A stretch of DNA of 64,000 nt from the NCBI GenBank assembly GCA_963820075.1, contig CAWFYS010000019.1, positions 1-64,000 of the forward strand, read 5' to 3'. The position numbers and the translations under genes were made by a program. Position 1 is the first letter of the stretch. Each line of letters opens with the position of its first letter. This DNA is from Kumtagia sp963820075 (GTDB lineage Bacteria; Pseudomonadota; Alphaproteobacteria; Rhizobiales; Rhizobiaceae). Below are positions 30,284-39,226 of the stretch, piece by piece. Under the pieces are notes generated by a model. It was not told where the DNA came from. It saw only the letters and a list, made by a program, of their open reading frames with translations, and searched no databases.

Positions 30284-31332
30284 GAAAACTACCGGGCTGG
30301 CGACGGAAGCCCCTGATAGCGAAGGCGATGTGTCCTGGAAAGGGCTGACGGCGGGTCCGCAAGATGCGGGCCAGCGGCTCGACCAGTGGCTCGCCGCGGC
30401 ACTGGGCGGCGATTTTTCGCGCAGCCGGCTGCAATCGCTGATCCGGCAGGGCGCGGTGACGGTCGGCGGCGCCGTGGTCACGGAACCGAAACGCAAGGTG
30501 TCGGCGGGCGACGGAGTGGTGGTGGCGCTGCCGGAGCCGGAGCCGGCGGAGCCGCGGGGCGAGGACATCCCGCTCGACATCCTCTACGAGGATAGACGAG
30601 CTGATCGTGGTGAACAAGCCGGCCGGTCTCGTCGTGCATCCCGGCTCCGGCAACTGGAGCGGCACGCTGGTCAATGCGCTGATCCATCACTGCGGGGACA
30701 GTCTTTCCGGCATTGGCGGCGTCAGGCGTCCGGGCATCGTGCACCGGCTCGACAAGGACACCAGCGGCGTGCTGGTGTCGGCCAAGACCGACCGCGCGCA
30801 CAAGGCGCTGTCGGCGGCCTTCGCCGACCACGGACGCGACGGCGACCTCGAACGCGCCTACCTCGCCCTTGTCTGGAACATACCGTCCCGCGCGACCGGA
30901 ACGGTCGACGCGCCGCTCGGCCGCGCCGCCGACCGGGTGCGCCGCGCCGTCGTGCCGGAAGGGCGCGAGGACGCCCGGCGCGCCGTGACCCACTACACCG
31001 TGCTCGAACGCTACGGCGAAGGCCGGCCGGATGTGGCGCAGGCCGCACTCGTCGAGTGCCGGCTGGAGACGGGCCGCACGCACCAGATCCGCGTCCATAT
31101 GGCGCATATCGGCCATCCGCTGATCGGCGACCGCGACTACGGCACCGGGTTTCGAACCAAGGCAAACCGGTTGCCGGAGCCGCTCAGATCGGCCGTCGAA
31201 GCGTTTCCGCGCCAGGCGCTGCACGCCCGGCTGCTCGCCTTCCGCCATCCGGCGACGGAAGAACCGATGCGTTTCGAGGCGCCCCTGCCCGCCGATATGG
31301 CTGGACTCGTCGAAGCCTTTTCTGGTATCTAA
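30282..31332 (+). CDS. RluA-family pseudouridine synthase, RluD-like (frameshift near 30594)
   Basis: Converts uridines in 23S rRNA to pseudouridine. An S4 RNA-binding domain occupies about residues 25-90 (QRLDQWLAAALGGDFSRSRLQSLIRQGAVTVGG). The catalytic motif GIVHRLDKDTSGVLV (Asp in RLDKDTSG) and the later TGRTHQIRVHMAHIGHPLIGD match the family. The frame breaks at GGATAGACGAG; dropping the A at 30594 gives ILYEDDELIVVNKPAGLVVHP and an intact protein of about 350 residues. Start choice is uncertain: ATG 30282 overlaps the divergent gene start, and GTG 30330 is an alternative. Confidence 0.82.
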
Positions 31333-31383
31333 AGGAAACCTGCTAACCGTTGTTCACTTTCATGTGACAGACTGTTTCGGGTT

Positions 31384-31413
31384 GAACAAATCCTGTATTT
31401 TCCCGATTTGTTC
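31384..31413. promoter_or_regulatory. Perfect inverted repeat upstream of rpoH
   Basis: GAACAAATC (31384-31392) and GATTTGTTC (31405-31413) are perfect 9-bp arms with a 12-nt spacer, followed at once by CCTATATAAG. The AT-rich TATATAA at 31415-31421 could be a -10 element, which would put the palindrome over the -35 region, as for a repressor site. Alternatively it is a hairpin at the end of the preceding gene. Confidence 0.4.
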
Positions 31414-31507
31414 CTATATAAGAGTGTTTGGCGCGGCCCGTCGGGAATGCAGTCGCGCCTCATGCCCGCCTTGTTCAGGGGGCAGTTTGCCGAGAGGAGG
31501 GTGCTTT

Positions 31508-32419
31508 ATGGCCCAGACGCTACCCAGTATTGTTTCCGGAGAAGGCGGCCTTTCCCGCTACCTGGAAGAAATCCGCCGCTTTCCAATGCTTCAGCCGCAG
31601 GAAGAGTACATGCTCGCCAAGCGGTATCAGGAGCATGAGGACACCAGCGCGGCCCACAAGCTCGTCACCAGCCATCTGAGGCTCGTCGCCAAGATCGCCA
31701 TGGGCTATCGCGGCTACGGCCTGCCGATCGGCGAGGTGATTTCCGAGGGCAATGTGGGCCTTATGCAGGCGGTGAAGAAATTCGAGCCGGAGCGCGGCTT
31801 CCGGCTGGCCACCTATGCGATGTGGTGGATCAAGGCCTCGATCCAGGAATACATCCTGCGTTCGTGGAGCCTGGTGAAGATGGGAACGACCGCCAACCAG
31901 AAGCGGCTGTTCTTCAATCTGCGCAAGGTGAAGGGCAAGATCCAGGCGCTCGACGATGGCGATTTGAGGCCGGACCAGATCACCGAGATCGCGACGCGCC
32001 TCAACGTGTCGGAGGAAGAGGTCGTGTCGATGAATCGCCGGCTTTCCGGCGACGCCTCGCTCAACGCACCGATCCGCGCGACCGAGGGCGAGTCCGGCGA
32101 GTGGCAGGACTGGCTGGTGGACGACCACGACAGCCAGGAAGACGTGCTGATCGAGCAGGACGAGTTGGAGAACCGCCGCGCCATGCTTGCCGACGCCATG
32201 TCTGTGCTCAACGAGCGCGAGCGCCGCATTTTCGAGGCTCGGCGTCTTGAGGAGGATCCTCTGACGCTGGAGGACCTGTCCACGGAATTCGGCATCAGCC
32301 GGGAGCGGGTGCGCCAGATCGAGGTGCGCGCCTTCGAGAAGGTTCAGGACGCGGTCAAGGCCGCGGCCAAGAGGCAGGTGCAGGCGCTGCGCACCATCGA
32401 GGCCCAGCCGGCGGCTTGA
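31508..32419 (+). CDS. rpoH: RNA polymerase sigma factor RpoH (sigma-32)
   Basis: Heat-shock sigma factor of 303 residues. Region 1.2/2.1 starts GGLSRYLEEIRRFPMLQPQEEYMLAKRYQ; region 2.4 includes FRLATYAMWWIKASIQEYILRSWSLVKMGTT, where the RpoH box-type sequence follows (QKRLFFNLRKVK); region 4 ends DLSTEFGISRERVRQIEVRAFEKVQ. ATG 31508 follows GGAGGGTGCTTT. Rhizobia often have two rpoH genes, so this need not be the main copy. An AT-rich palindrome lies upstream and a GC/AT palindrome downstream. Confidence 0.95.
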   Translation: MAQTLPSIVSGEGGLSRYLEEIRRFPMLQPQEEYMLAKRYQEHEDTSAAHKLVTSHLRLVAKIAMGYRGYGLPIGEVISEGNVGLMQAVKKFEPERGFRLATYAMWWIKASIQEYILRSWSLVKMGTTANQKRLFFNLRKVKGKIQALDDGDLRPDQITEIATRLNVSEEEVVSMNRRLSGDASLNAPIRATEGESGEWQDWLVDDHDSQEDVLIEQDELENRRAMLADAMSVLNERERRIFEARRLEEDPLTLEDLSTEFGISRERVRQIEVRAFEKVQDAVKAAAKRQVQALRTIEAQPAA

Positions 32420-32481
32420 GCGATCGGATCGGTCCCGGCCGCTGTTGGCAGGCGGCGATCGGGCACAACGTATAGCGAAAT

Positions 32482-32540
32482 TAGGCCCGTATATCGTAAC
32501 CATGATATACGGGCCTATATTATGATATACGCGCCTATAA
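32482..32540. repeat. Triple GATATACGGGCCTA-type palindromic repeat after rpoH
   Basis: TAGGCCCGTATATC (32482-32495) and its exact reverse complement (32504-32517) form a 14-bp perfect inverted repeat with an 8-nt loop. A third, slightly changed copy on the forward strand, TGATATACGCGCCTATA, follows at about 32523-32539. The hairpin could end transcription of rpoH and of the convergent gene, but there is no T tract, and the third copy suggests protein binding instead. Confidence 0.6.
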
Positions 32541-32642
32541 GCCGATAGATTTCGTACGCAGCCATGCACTGCGCGCCTCGGTGTCAGGTAGCCCCGCCAT
32601 CTCCCCTGTCGTTTATTCGAGATTTGGCCCTGGGCGCGGTGC

Positions 32643-33011
32643 TTATAGCGCCTTGCCCCGCCCCATCCGCTCCAGCCAGGCCTTGCCGACGCCACGGTCG
32701 CGGATGATGGACAGCGGGTCTTCGCCGTCGAGGCGCGAGCACAGCCGGTAGACCTCCAGCGCCTCGGCGTTCAAGTCGCCGCGCTTGTGGAAGAACATGG
32801 CGGCGGCATAGCGCGTGCGCCCCGACCATTCCTCGCCGAGCGGCGTATTGACCAGCGCCCATTGTTCCCGCGCCTCGGCATCCTCGTGGGACGTTACGAT
32901 CGCGCGGGCGCAACCCACCTGCGCCTCCGCTGCGCGCGCTGGCTCCGACGCTGCGAGAACGTCCGCGGAGGTCGGGGCCGGCTCCGGATTTCGGTCTTGT
33001 CCGCCGCCCAT
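32643..33011 (-). CDS. Hypothetical protein
   Basis: 122-residue soluble protein without membrane segments. The C-terminal two thirds look folded and conserved in style: WALVNTPLGEEWSGRTRYAAAMFFHKRGDLNAEALEVYRLCSRLDGEDPLSIIRDRGVGKAW. The N-terminus is Ala/Pro-rich and likely disordered. It is translated 2 nt after the stop of the GcvT-like gene on the same strand, so the two are probably cotranscribed. No function can be assigned. Confidence 0.6.
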   Translation of the reverse strand: MGGGQDRNPEPAPTSADVLAASEPARAAEAQVGCARAIVTSHEDAEAREQWALVNTPLGEEWSGRTRYAAAMFFHKRGDLNAEALEVYRLCSRLDGEDPLSIIRDRGVGKAWLERMGRGKAL

Positions 33012-33012
33012 C

Positions 33013-34239
33013 TCAGAAGGCTCCGGGCGGCGTGGCGGTGCGCCGCTCCAGCTTGATGAAGGGGCGGGGAACCACCTTGGCCCGCTTCATCAGCTTGACG
33101 TAGCTGAGTTCCCGCATCGCGTAGATCTCGACCCAAAGATCGTGGCCCTCGCCATAGGCACGCTCAAGGCTGGCGATGGCGATGTTGCGTTTGGCCAGCG
33201 GCGACCAGATGGCCGCCGAGACAAGCCCGACCTCGCGCGTCCTTTTATGGTAGACGATGGCGTGCTCGGCCGGAATGTTTCCCTCGATCTCCAGCCCGAC
33301 CAGAACATGCGGCGCCCCGCCCGCCACGCGTGCCTTGACGATGGCGTTGCGGCCGTTGAAGTGGCCCTTCTTCATGTCGACCATGAAGGACAGGCCGATC
33401 TCGTCCGGCATGCGCACGCGGTCGGCGCGCAGCGCGTGCTCGGCGGGGATGAAGTCGGCATTGGCCACGATCAGCCCGGCCTCGATGCGCGCACGGTTGA
33501 GAGCCGCATAGCCGATCGCCCGGATGCCGAAGAGCCGTCCCGCCTCGAACAGGCGATCCCACAGGGAAAGGGCCCGGCCGGCATCGACGAAAAGTTCGTA
33601 GCCGAGATCGCCGGTGAAGCCGGTGCGCGAAATGGTCACCTCGCCGCTGTCATGCGCAAAAGTGGCGATGTCGAAAGGCTTCAGCTTTTCGGAACCGGCG
33701 AAGCCGGCGGCGTCGAGGACCGACCAGGCGGTGGGACCCTGAAGCGCAAGGCCGGCGACGGCCTCGGTTTCTTCTTCGATCAAGACGTCGAAGCCCAAGG
33801 CGCTGTCGAGCAGCCATGGCAAATGCCGCTCCTGGCAGCACAGCCGGAAGCGCGTTTGCGAAAGGCGGAACAGCGTGCCGTCGTCCAGCACATGGCCATC
33901 GTCGTTGCACCATGCGGTGTAGTGAACGCGTCCGGGCTTCAGCTTCGTCACGTCGCGCAGTGTCAGGCGATCAAGGAAGGCCTCTGCTTGCGGCCCCTCG
34001 ATGCGGTATTTTACCATCGGCGAGATGTCGAAGATCGCCGCCTGGCTGCGGATCGCGAAATATTCGAGTTCCTCGTCCCAAAGCGCCATCGGCGCCTTGT
34101 AGCCCGCCCAGTCGTACCACGCTTGCTGCAGGTTCAGCGCCTCGATGCGCGGCTGGAAGGGTGTGCCGAGCTTCAGCGTGCGGAAGTGAGACTGAAGGCC
34201 GAGGCGATTGGAAATCGACTTGCCGTCGAAGTGTTTCAT
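33013..34239 (-). CDS. GcvT-like aminomethyltransferase family protein (possible demethylase)
   Basis: 408-residue folate-dependent methyltransferase of the GcvT/DmdA superfamily. N-terminal GCV_T domain runs from about residue 25 to 270 (KAPMALWDEELEYFAIRSQAAIFDISPMVKYRIEGPQAEAFLDRL; LQGPTAWSVL; ISRTGFTGDLGYELFV), with the folate-binding Asp and aromatic residues of the family. The C-terminal barrel follows (FMVDMKKGHFNGRNAIV). Such proteins move a methyl or methylene group from an N- or S-methyl substrate to tetrahydrofolate. In this cluster it could collect one-carbon units released during N-demethylation. ATG 34239 has GGAGGTGTTGC upstream. Confidence 0.8.
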   Translation of the reverse strand: MKHFDGKSISNRLGLQSHFRTLKLGTPFQPRIEALNLQQAWYDWAGYKAPMALWDEELEYFAIRSQAAIFDISPMVKYRIEGPQAEAFLDRLTLRDVTKLKPGRVHYTAWCNDDGHVLDDGTLFRLSQTRFRLCCQERHLPWLLDSALGFDVLIEEETEAVAGLALQGPTAWSVLDAAGFAGSEKLKPFDIATFAHDSGEVTISRTGFTGDLGYELFVDAGRALSLWDRLFEAGRLFGIRAIGYAALNRARIEAGLIVANADFIPAEHALRADRVRMPDEIGLSFMVDMKKGHFNGRNAIVKARVAGGAPHVLVGLEIEGNIPAEHAIVYHKRTREVGLVSAAIWSPLAKRNIAIASLERAYGEGHDLWVEIYAMRELSYVKLMKRAKVVPRPFIKLERRTATPPGAF

Positions 34240-34354
34240 GCAACACCTCCGCATGGGATTGAACCGCGGGGCAGCCGCCATGGCCCCGTTGGACGAGCGC
34301 ACAGAAGGATCCGGCGGGCGGACGCAGGATGGCCGAAAGCGGCGGTCGGAACGC

Positions 34355-35917
34355 TCATGCTCTCATCTCCAAAACCCTCCGAGCCGCATTCATTCCCGGC
34401 ACGCCGGAGATGCCGCCGCCCGGATGCGATCCGGCGCCGGCGAGGAACAGGCCGGCCAGCGGCGTGTCATAGCGCTCCGCCCCGAATACCGGCCGCGACA
34501 TCAGCATCTGGTCGGCCTGCAACTCGCCATGGTGCCAGTGGCCGCCTGGCAGGCGGAAGCGCTGCTCGATGTCCACCGGCGTAAGCAGTTCCGAATGCAG
34601 GATGGTCTTGCCGATGCCCGGCGCGTAACGCTCCAGCACCGCGAGGATGGCATTGAGGAATTTCGGCTTGCCGTACAGCCAGCCTTCCTTCAGCGCGTAT
34701 GGCGCATATTGCACCGTTGCCGACAGCACGCAGGCGCCGGCAGGCGCGATCGACGGGTCGTCGAGGCTGGGTAGCGTGATCTCCATGACCGGCTCGGGCG
34801 AGAATTCGCCGTATTTGGACGGGTTGAAGGCGCGTTCGACATGGTCCGTCGACGGCGCGATGACCAGGCGGCCGCGCCGATGTTCGAGCGGCAGGCCGAG
34901 GAATTCGGGGGCGCGCGAAAGTGCGAGGTGCAGCTTCGCCGCGTCGCCTTTCATGCGGATATTGCCGATCCGGCGCACGAAGCCCGTATCGAGATGGCGC
35001 GGTCCGACCAGTTCGAGGAAGGTCGTGCGCGGATTGATTGCCGACACCACCGTGCCCGCCCTGATTTCCTCGCCGCTTTCCAGAACGACACCGACGGCGC
35101 GGCCCTTGTCGACCAGAATTCGCGCCGCGGACGCGCTTGCGCGAATGGTCGCGCCGGCTTTTTCGGCGGCGGCGCGGATCGCGGCCATGACCGCGCCCAT
35201 GCCGCCCGCCGGCGCAAGCTGGCCGCCGGGCACGCCGCCGATTTCGCCGGTGAGGCGATAGTAGAGCCCGAGCAGCGAGGTGGGCGAGCGCGGACCAAGA
35301 TGGCTGCCCAGCACCGCGTCGAAGGCAAGCAGGCCCTTGAGGCGGTCATCGGAAAGCTGTTCCTCGCAAAAATCCGCGACATTCATCAGCAGCACGCGCA
35401 GGAAGTCCCGCATGTCCTCCTTGCCAAGCTTTCGCAGGGACAGGCCTGTCAGGGCCAGCGCCGAGGCATCGGAGAAGTCTATAGCCCCAAGCGCCGGCGG
35501 ACGGCGCGAAAGCAGCGGCTTCAATATGCCCGCATAGCGGAAGAGCTGTGCGCGCACCTCCGCCCAGGCGCGCTGCTCCGGGGTTCCGGCGCCTTCGAGC
35601 ACCTCGCCATAGGCGCCGCCCAGGATCAGCGGCTTGCCGTCGGCCGAAAGCGCCACGCTCGGAATCTGGCGCACCGGCGAAAAATTCAGTCCGTGGCCTT
35701 GGAGGTCGAGGCCCTTCACCACATCCGGGTGCAAACGGTTGAGCACATGCGCGGTCGAGACGCGGAAACCCGGCGCGAAAGCGTGGGTGCAGCCGGCGCC
35801 GCCGGTCTCGGCGTCCGCCTCGAGGACCAGGACTTTCCGCCCGCTTCTGGCCAGGAAAGCGGCGGAGACGAGGCCGTTGTGGCCGCCGCCGATTACGATC
35901 GTGTCAAATGACGTCAT
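34355..35917 (-). CDS. Phytoene dehydrogenase-like FAD oxidoreductase 1
   Basis: CrtI/PYROXD2-superfamily flavoprotein of 520 residues. FAD-binding FDTIVIGGGHNGLVSAAFLARSGRKVLVLEA (residues 4-34) is intact, and the C-terminal flavin motif GLFLAGAGSHPGGGISGVPGMNAARRVLE is present. Carotenoid genes are absent, so a role in amine or related oxidation is more likely than carotenoid desaturation. Its start overlaps the end of the second, related enzyme by 14 nt, so the two form an operon and may act together. Confidence 0.82.
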   Translation of the reverse strand: MTSFDTIVIGGGHNGLVSAAFLARSGRKVLVLEADAETGGAGCTHAFAPGFRVSTAHVLNRLHPDVVKGLDLQGHGLNFSPVRQIPSVALSADGKPLILGGAYGEVLEGAGTPEQRAWAEVRAQLFRYAGILKPLLSRRPPALGAIDFSDASALALTGLSLRKLGKEDMRDFLRVLLMNVADFCEEQLSDDRLKGLLAFDAVLGSHLGPRSPTSLLGLYYRLTGEIGGVPGGQLAPAGGMGAVMAAIRAAAEKAGATIRASASAARILVDKGRAVGVVLESGEEIRAGTVVSAINPRTTFLELVGPRHLDTGFVRRIGNIRMKGDAAKLHLALSRAPEFLGLPLEHRRGRLVIAPSTDHVERAFNPSKYGEFSPEPVMEITLPSLDDPSIAPAGACVLSATVQYAPYALKEGWLYGKPKFLNAILAVLERYAPGIGKTILHSELLTPVDIEQRFRLPGGHWHHGELQADQMLMSRPVFGAERYDTPLAGLFLAGAGSHPGGGISGVPGMNAARRVLEMRA

Positions 35918-37524
35918 GGGCCAGGCTCATATGTTTGGTGCCGCGCGACAGGTCGCGCAGGATTTCGGCGGCGGCATTGCGGCCGGGCGCGCCCATCACG
36001 CCGCCGCCCGGATGGGTGGAGGAACCGCAGATGTAGAGGCCGCCGATCGGCGAACGGTATTGCGCGTAGCCGGGCACCGGCCGGTTGAACAGCAACTGGT
36101 CGAAGGTCAGCTCGCCCTGGAATATGTTGCCTTCGGTAAGGCCGACCTCGGCCTCCAGCTCGCGCGGCGTGCGCACTTCCATGTGGACGATGCGGTCGCG
36201 GAATCCCGGCGAATAGTCGGCGATCTGCGAGACCACGGTTTCGCCGAAGGCGTCGCGGTCGGCATCGGTCCAGTCGCGGCCTTGCAGTTTGGGCGGGCAG
36301 TACTGCACGAAGCAGCTCATGAAATGCTTGCCCGGATGAGCCATGGTCGGGTCGAGCGTCGTCGGGATCATCACGTCGAGGAAGGGATCGGCCGACCACC
36401 GCCCGGCCTTCCAGTCGTCATAGGCGCGTTCCATCCGCTCGACGGAGTCGGTGAAATGCAGGTCGCCGCGATAGGCCGGCGAATCCTTTGGCAGCGCGGG
36501 AAATTCCGGCAGCGAATCCAGCGCGATGTTGACCTTGCCGGAGGAGCCGCGCATGCGGAAATTCCTCACCCGGCGCAGGAAGATGTCGGGAAGCTCGCTT
36601 TTCCTCGACGAGTTTCAGGAAGGTGCGCTTCACATCGGCGTTGGAGACGACGAGCTTGCCCCTGATCTCCTCGCCGCCGGACAGCACGATACCCGTCGTG
36701 CGGCCGCGTTCGACAAGGATATGATCGACCTCGGCCTCGGTGCGGATGGTTCCGCCGGAGGCGCGAAACGAATCGGCGAGCGCCCTGGTGATCGCGCCCA
36801 TGCCGCCGCGCGCATAGCCCCAGGCGCCCACGGACCCGTCGACCTCGCCCATATAGTGATGCAGCAGCACATAGGCCGTGCCCGGCGACATCGGCCCGAG
36901 CGCGGTTCCGATGATGCCGGAAATCGCGAAATTGGCCTTGATCACGTCGGTCTCGAAATATTCGTCGAGGTAGTCGGAGATCGACATGGTCCAGAAGCGC
37001 AGCGTATCGGCCATTTGGCGCGCGCCAAGGCCGGCGAACTTCTTGCCGAGATGGAGAAGCTCGGAGATGTCGCGCGGCTTGAAGCTGGTCGGATCCGGCG
37101 CGGTGCGCATCAAGAGCGGCTGGATGAACCGGCACTGCCTGGTGACGTCGCGGGCGTAACGGTCGTAGGCCTCGGCATCCTTTTTGGAGAAGCGGGCGAA
37201 TTCGCGCCGATGGGCATGGTGGTCGCGATAGTTGGCGAGATAGTCGCCGTCGCGCGTCAAGACGGCGCCACCCTCGTATGAAATGACCTGCAGGCCGAAG
37301 CGCGGCAGTTCGAGGTCGCGCATGATCTCGGGCCGGAACAGGGAGCAGACATAGGAGCAGTTGGAATAGAGAAAGCCCGGCGTAAGCGAGCGGCTCACCG
37401 CCGCGCCGCCGACCCAGGCGTTCTTCTCCACGACCAGAACATCCAGGCCGGCCCGCTGCAGGTAGCAGGCGTTGACGAGGCCGTTATGGCCGGCGCCTAC
37501 GACGATCGCGTCCCAACTCTTCAT
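35904..37524 (-). CDS. Phytoene dehydrogenase-like FAD oxidoreductase 2 (frameshift near 36600)
   Basis: Paralogue of the preceding enzyme, about 540 residues. N-terminus WDAIVVGAGHNGLVNACYLQRAGLDVLVVEKNAWVGGA binds FAD; the C-terminus GLYICGSSTHPGGGVMGAPGRNAAAEILRD completes the site. The frame is broken at the TTTT run at 36599-36602: removing one base joins FLKLVEE to SELPDIFLRRVRNFRMRGSSGKVNIAL. It is the first gene of the leftward operon whose promoter region holds an ATTGAA-N6-TTCAA palindrome at 37586. Likely a sequence error in an active gene. Confidence 0.8.
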
Positions 37525-37585
37525 GCCTCGGCGCTCCTCGTTTTTTCATAATTCTGGCACGCCGCAGCCCGTTCTGTCCAGAGAT

Positions 37586-37603
37586 ATTGAATGAATGTTC
37601 AAC
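37586..37603. promoter_or_regulatory. Operator-like palindrome 1 of the BetI-like regulon
   Basis: ATTGAATGAATGTTCAAC has TTGAA (37587-37591) and TTCAA (37598-37602) half-sites with a 6-nt spacer. It lies between the leftward FAD oxidoreductase operon and the rightward methyltransferase-regulator-binding protein genes. Two more copies with the same spacing are at 45782 and 48660, all before genes of this cluster. Confidence 0.65.
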
Positions 37604-37684
37604 AAACAAGCTTGCGTTTCTTCGAAGTTGTTGTAGGGTTTTCCGGAAAATTCGGCTTTCGTTACACGAGATAGCAAGCTCGCA

Positions 37685-38485
37685 ATGGAACAGGATCAGT
37701 CGGCTGAACCGCCGGAATATGACGACACGGCGATCCGATTCCTGGAGGCTCTGTGGGGCGAGGGGTATCTGTCGCCGGGCGGTCCCGACGAGGTGGACCG
37801 CGTGCTCGAAGGCCTGTCGCTTGCCGGCAAATCGGTGATCGACATTGGCTGCGGTGCCGGCGGCATTGCCCTGCATCTGGTCGAGCGCCATGGCGCGGCG
37901 CATGTGACCGGCTTCGATGTCGAACTGCCGGTGATCGAACAGGCGCGCAAGCGGGCGGCAGCCAGGGGCCTGTCCGGACGGGCGAGTTTCGTGCAGGCGC
38001 CGCCCGGCGCGCTGCCGTTCGGCGAGGCCAGCTTCGACATCGTCTTTTCCAAGGATGCGCTGCTGCACGTTCCCGACAAGGAGGCGCTGTTTTCCGAGAT
38101 ATTCCGCGTCCTGAAGCCGGGCGGAATGTTCGCCGCGAGCGACTGGCTGATCTCGCATGACGGCGAGCCGTCGGCCGAGATGAAGACCTATATCGCGGCG
38201 GAGGGCCTCAGCTTTTCGATGGGTTCGCCGGAGCGCTACCGCCGGGCGATGCAACGCGCGGGCTTCGTCGATATCGCTCTTGTCGACCGCAACCCCTGGT
38301 ATCGCTATGTCGCGCGCGAGGAACTGGCGCGGCTCAAGGGTCCGCTCTATGAACGCACCGTGGCGGCTGTCGGAGCGGACTATGTCGACAAGAACATCGT
38401 GACCTGGGAAGCAATGCGGAAGGTGCTTGACACGGGCGAGCACCGTCCCACTCATCTGCGCGGCAGGAAGCCAGGCAAGATCTGA
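37685..38485 (+). CDS. SAM-dependent methyltransferase, phosphoethanolamine-methyltransferase-like
   Basis: 266-residue class I methyltransferase. Motif I is VIDIGCGAGGIALHL (residues 52-66), motif II SFDIVFSKDALLHVPDKEALFSEIFRVLKPGG. The aspartate-to-histidine stretch SKDALLHVPDK and the later AGFVDIALVDRNPWYRYVAREEL resemble the PMT2 half of phosphoethanolamine N-methyltransferases more than ubiquinone-type enzymes. An N-methyltransferase inside an apparently catabolic amine cluster is unexpected; it may remodel or detoxify a substrate. First gene after the operator at 37586; it ends 51 nt before the regulator start. Confidence 0.72.
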   Translation: MEQDQSAEPPEYDDTAIRFLEALWGEGYLSPGGPDEVDRVLEGLSLAGKSVIDIGCGAGGIALHLVERHGAAHVTGFDVELPVIEQARKRAAARGLSGRASFVQAPPGALPFGEASFDIVFSKDALLHVPDKEALFSEIFRVLKPGGMFAASDWLISHDGEPSAEMKTYIAAEGLSFSMGSPERYRRAMQRAGFVDIALVDRNPWYRYVAREELARLKGPLYERTVAAVGADYVDKNIVTWEAMRKVLDTGEHRPTHLRGRKPGKI

Positions 38486-38535
38486 CGGCAATGTGGAGCG
38501 TCGCGTCCCCCATGAGAAACACCGGCAAGGACGCG

Positions 38536-39186
38536 ATGGCGGACGGGGAAAAGCGCGGCCGCAAGGCTTCGAAGGAGACGCGGCGGCAGCAACTCATAGA
38601 AGCGACGATCAATTCGCTCGCCAAGCGCGGCTATTCCGAGACCACCATGGCGGATGTCGCGGATGGTGCCGGGCTGTCGCGCGGCATTGTAAACTTCCAT
38701 TTCGAGAGCAAGGAAAAGCTGCTCGTCGCCACGCTGCAATATATGGCGGACGAGTATTCGGCCCATTGGCGAGCCGCTTTGGCGAAGGCCGGCGACGATC
38801 CGGCGCGGCAGCTCGCGGCGCTGGTCATGGCCGACTTCGACCGTTCGATCTGCAACAAGCGCAAGCTCGCGGCCTGGTGCGCCTTCTGGGGCGAGGCGAA
38901 GTCGCGCCCGACCTATCAGATGCTGTGCGGCGCCAATGACGAAGCCTATCAAGGGGTCTTCGTCGATCTTTGCCGGAAGTTGAAGGAGGACGGCGGCTAT
39001 GATTTCGATGCGTTCTCGACGGCACTCGGCCTTAGCTCGATGATGGAGGGCCTGTGGCTGCGCCTGATGATGGGAAGCGACAACGCGACCCGCGAAAGCG
39101 CACGGCACGCCGCGTCCGATTTTCTCGCCTCGGTCTTTCCGCGGCATTTTCAACGCGAATCACCACCTGTGAGGAAGGTGGCCTGA
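38536..39186 (+). CDS. TetR-family transcriptional regulator, BetI-like
   Basis: 216-residue regulator with an N-terminal TetR helix-turn-helix (ETRRQQLIEATINSLAKRGYSETTMADVADGAGLSRGIVNFHFESKEKLLVATLQYM, residues 15-70). The ligand domain matches BetI in several places: AWCAFWGEAKSRPTYQML aligns with AWLAFWASSMHQPMLYRL, and MMEGLWLRLMMG with LIDGLWLR. BetI senses choline. ATG 38536 is chosen over 38491 and 38512 because AAGGA lies 6 nt upstream. I infer that it binds the three ATTGAA-N6-TTCAA(T) palindromes and responds to a quaternary or N-methylated amine. Confidence 0.85.
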   Translation: MADGEKRGRKASKETRRQQLIEATINSLAKRGYSETTMADVADGAGLSRGIVNFHFESKEKLLVATLQYMADEYSAHWRAALAKAGDDPARQLAALVMADFDRSICNKRKLAAWCAFWGEAKSRPTYQMLCGANDEAYQGVFVDLCRKLKEDGGYDFDAFSTALGLSSMMEGLWLRLMMGSDNATRESARHAASDFLASVFPRHFQRESPPVRKVA

Positions 39187-39226
39187 AACCTGGCTCGACA
39201 ATAAGAACCATACAGAGGATGGAACG

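Noticed and set aside
31382..31421. Sigma-32 promoter before rpoH
   Set aside because: A CTTGAA-like and a CCTATATA-like element exist, but the spacing of about 26 bp is too long for sigma-32.
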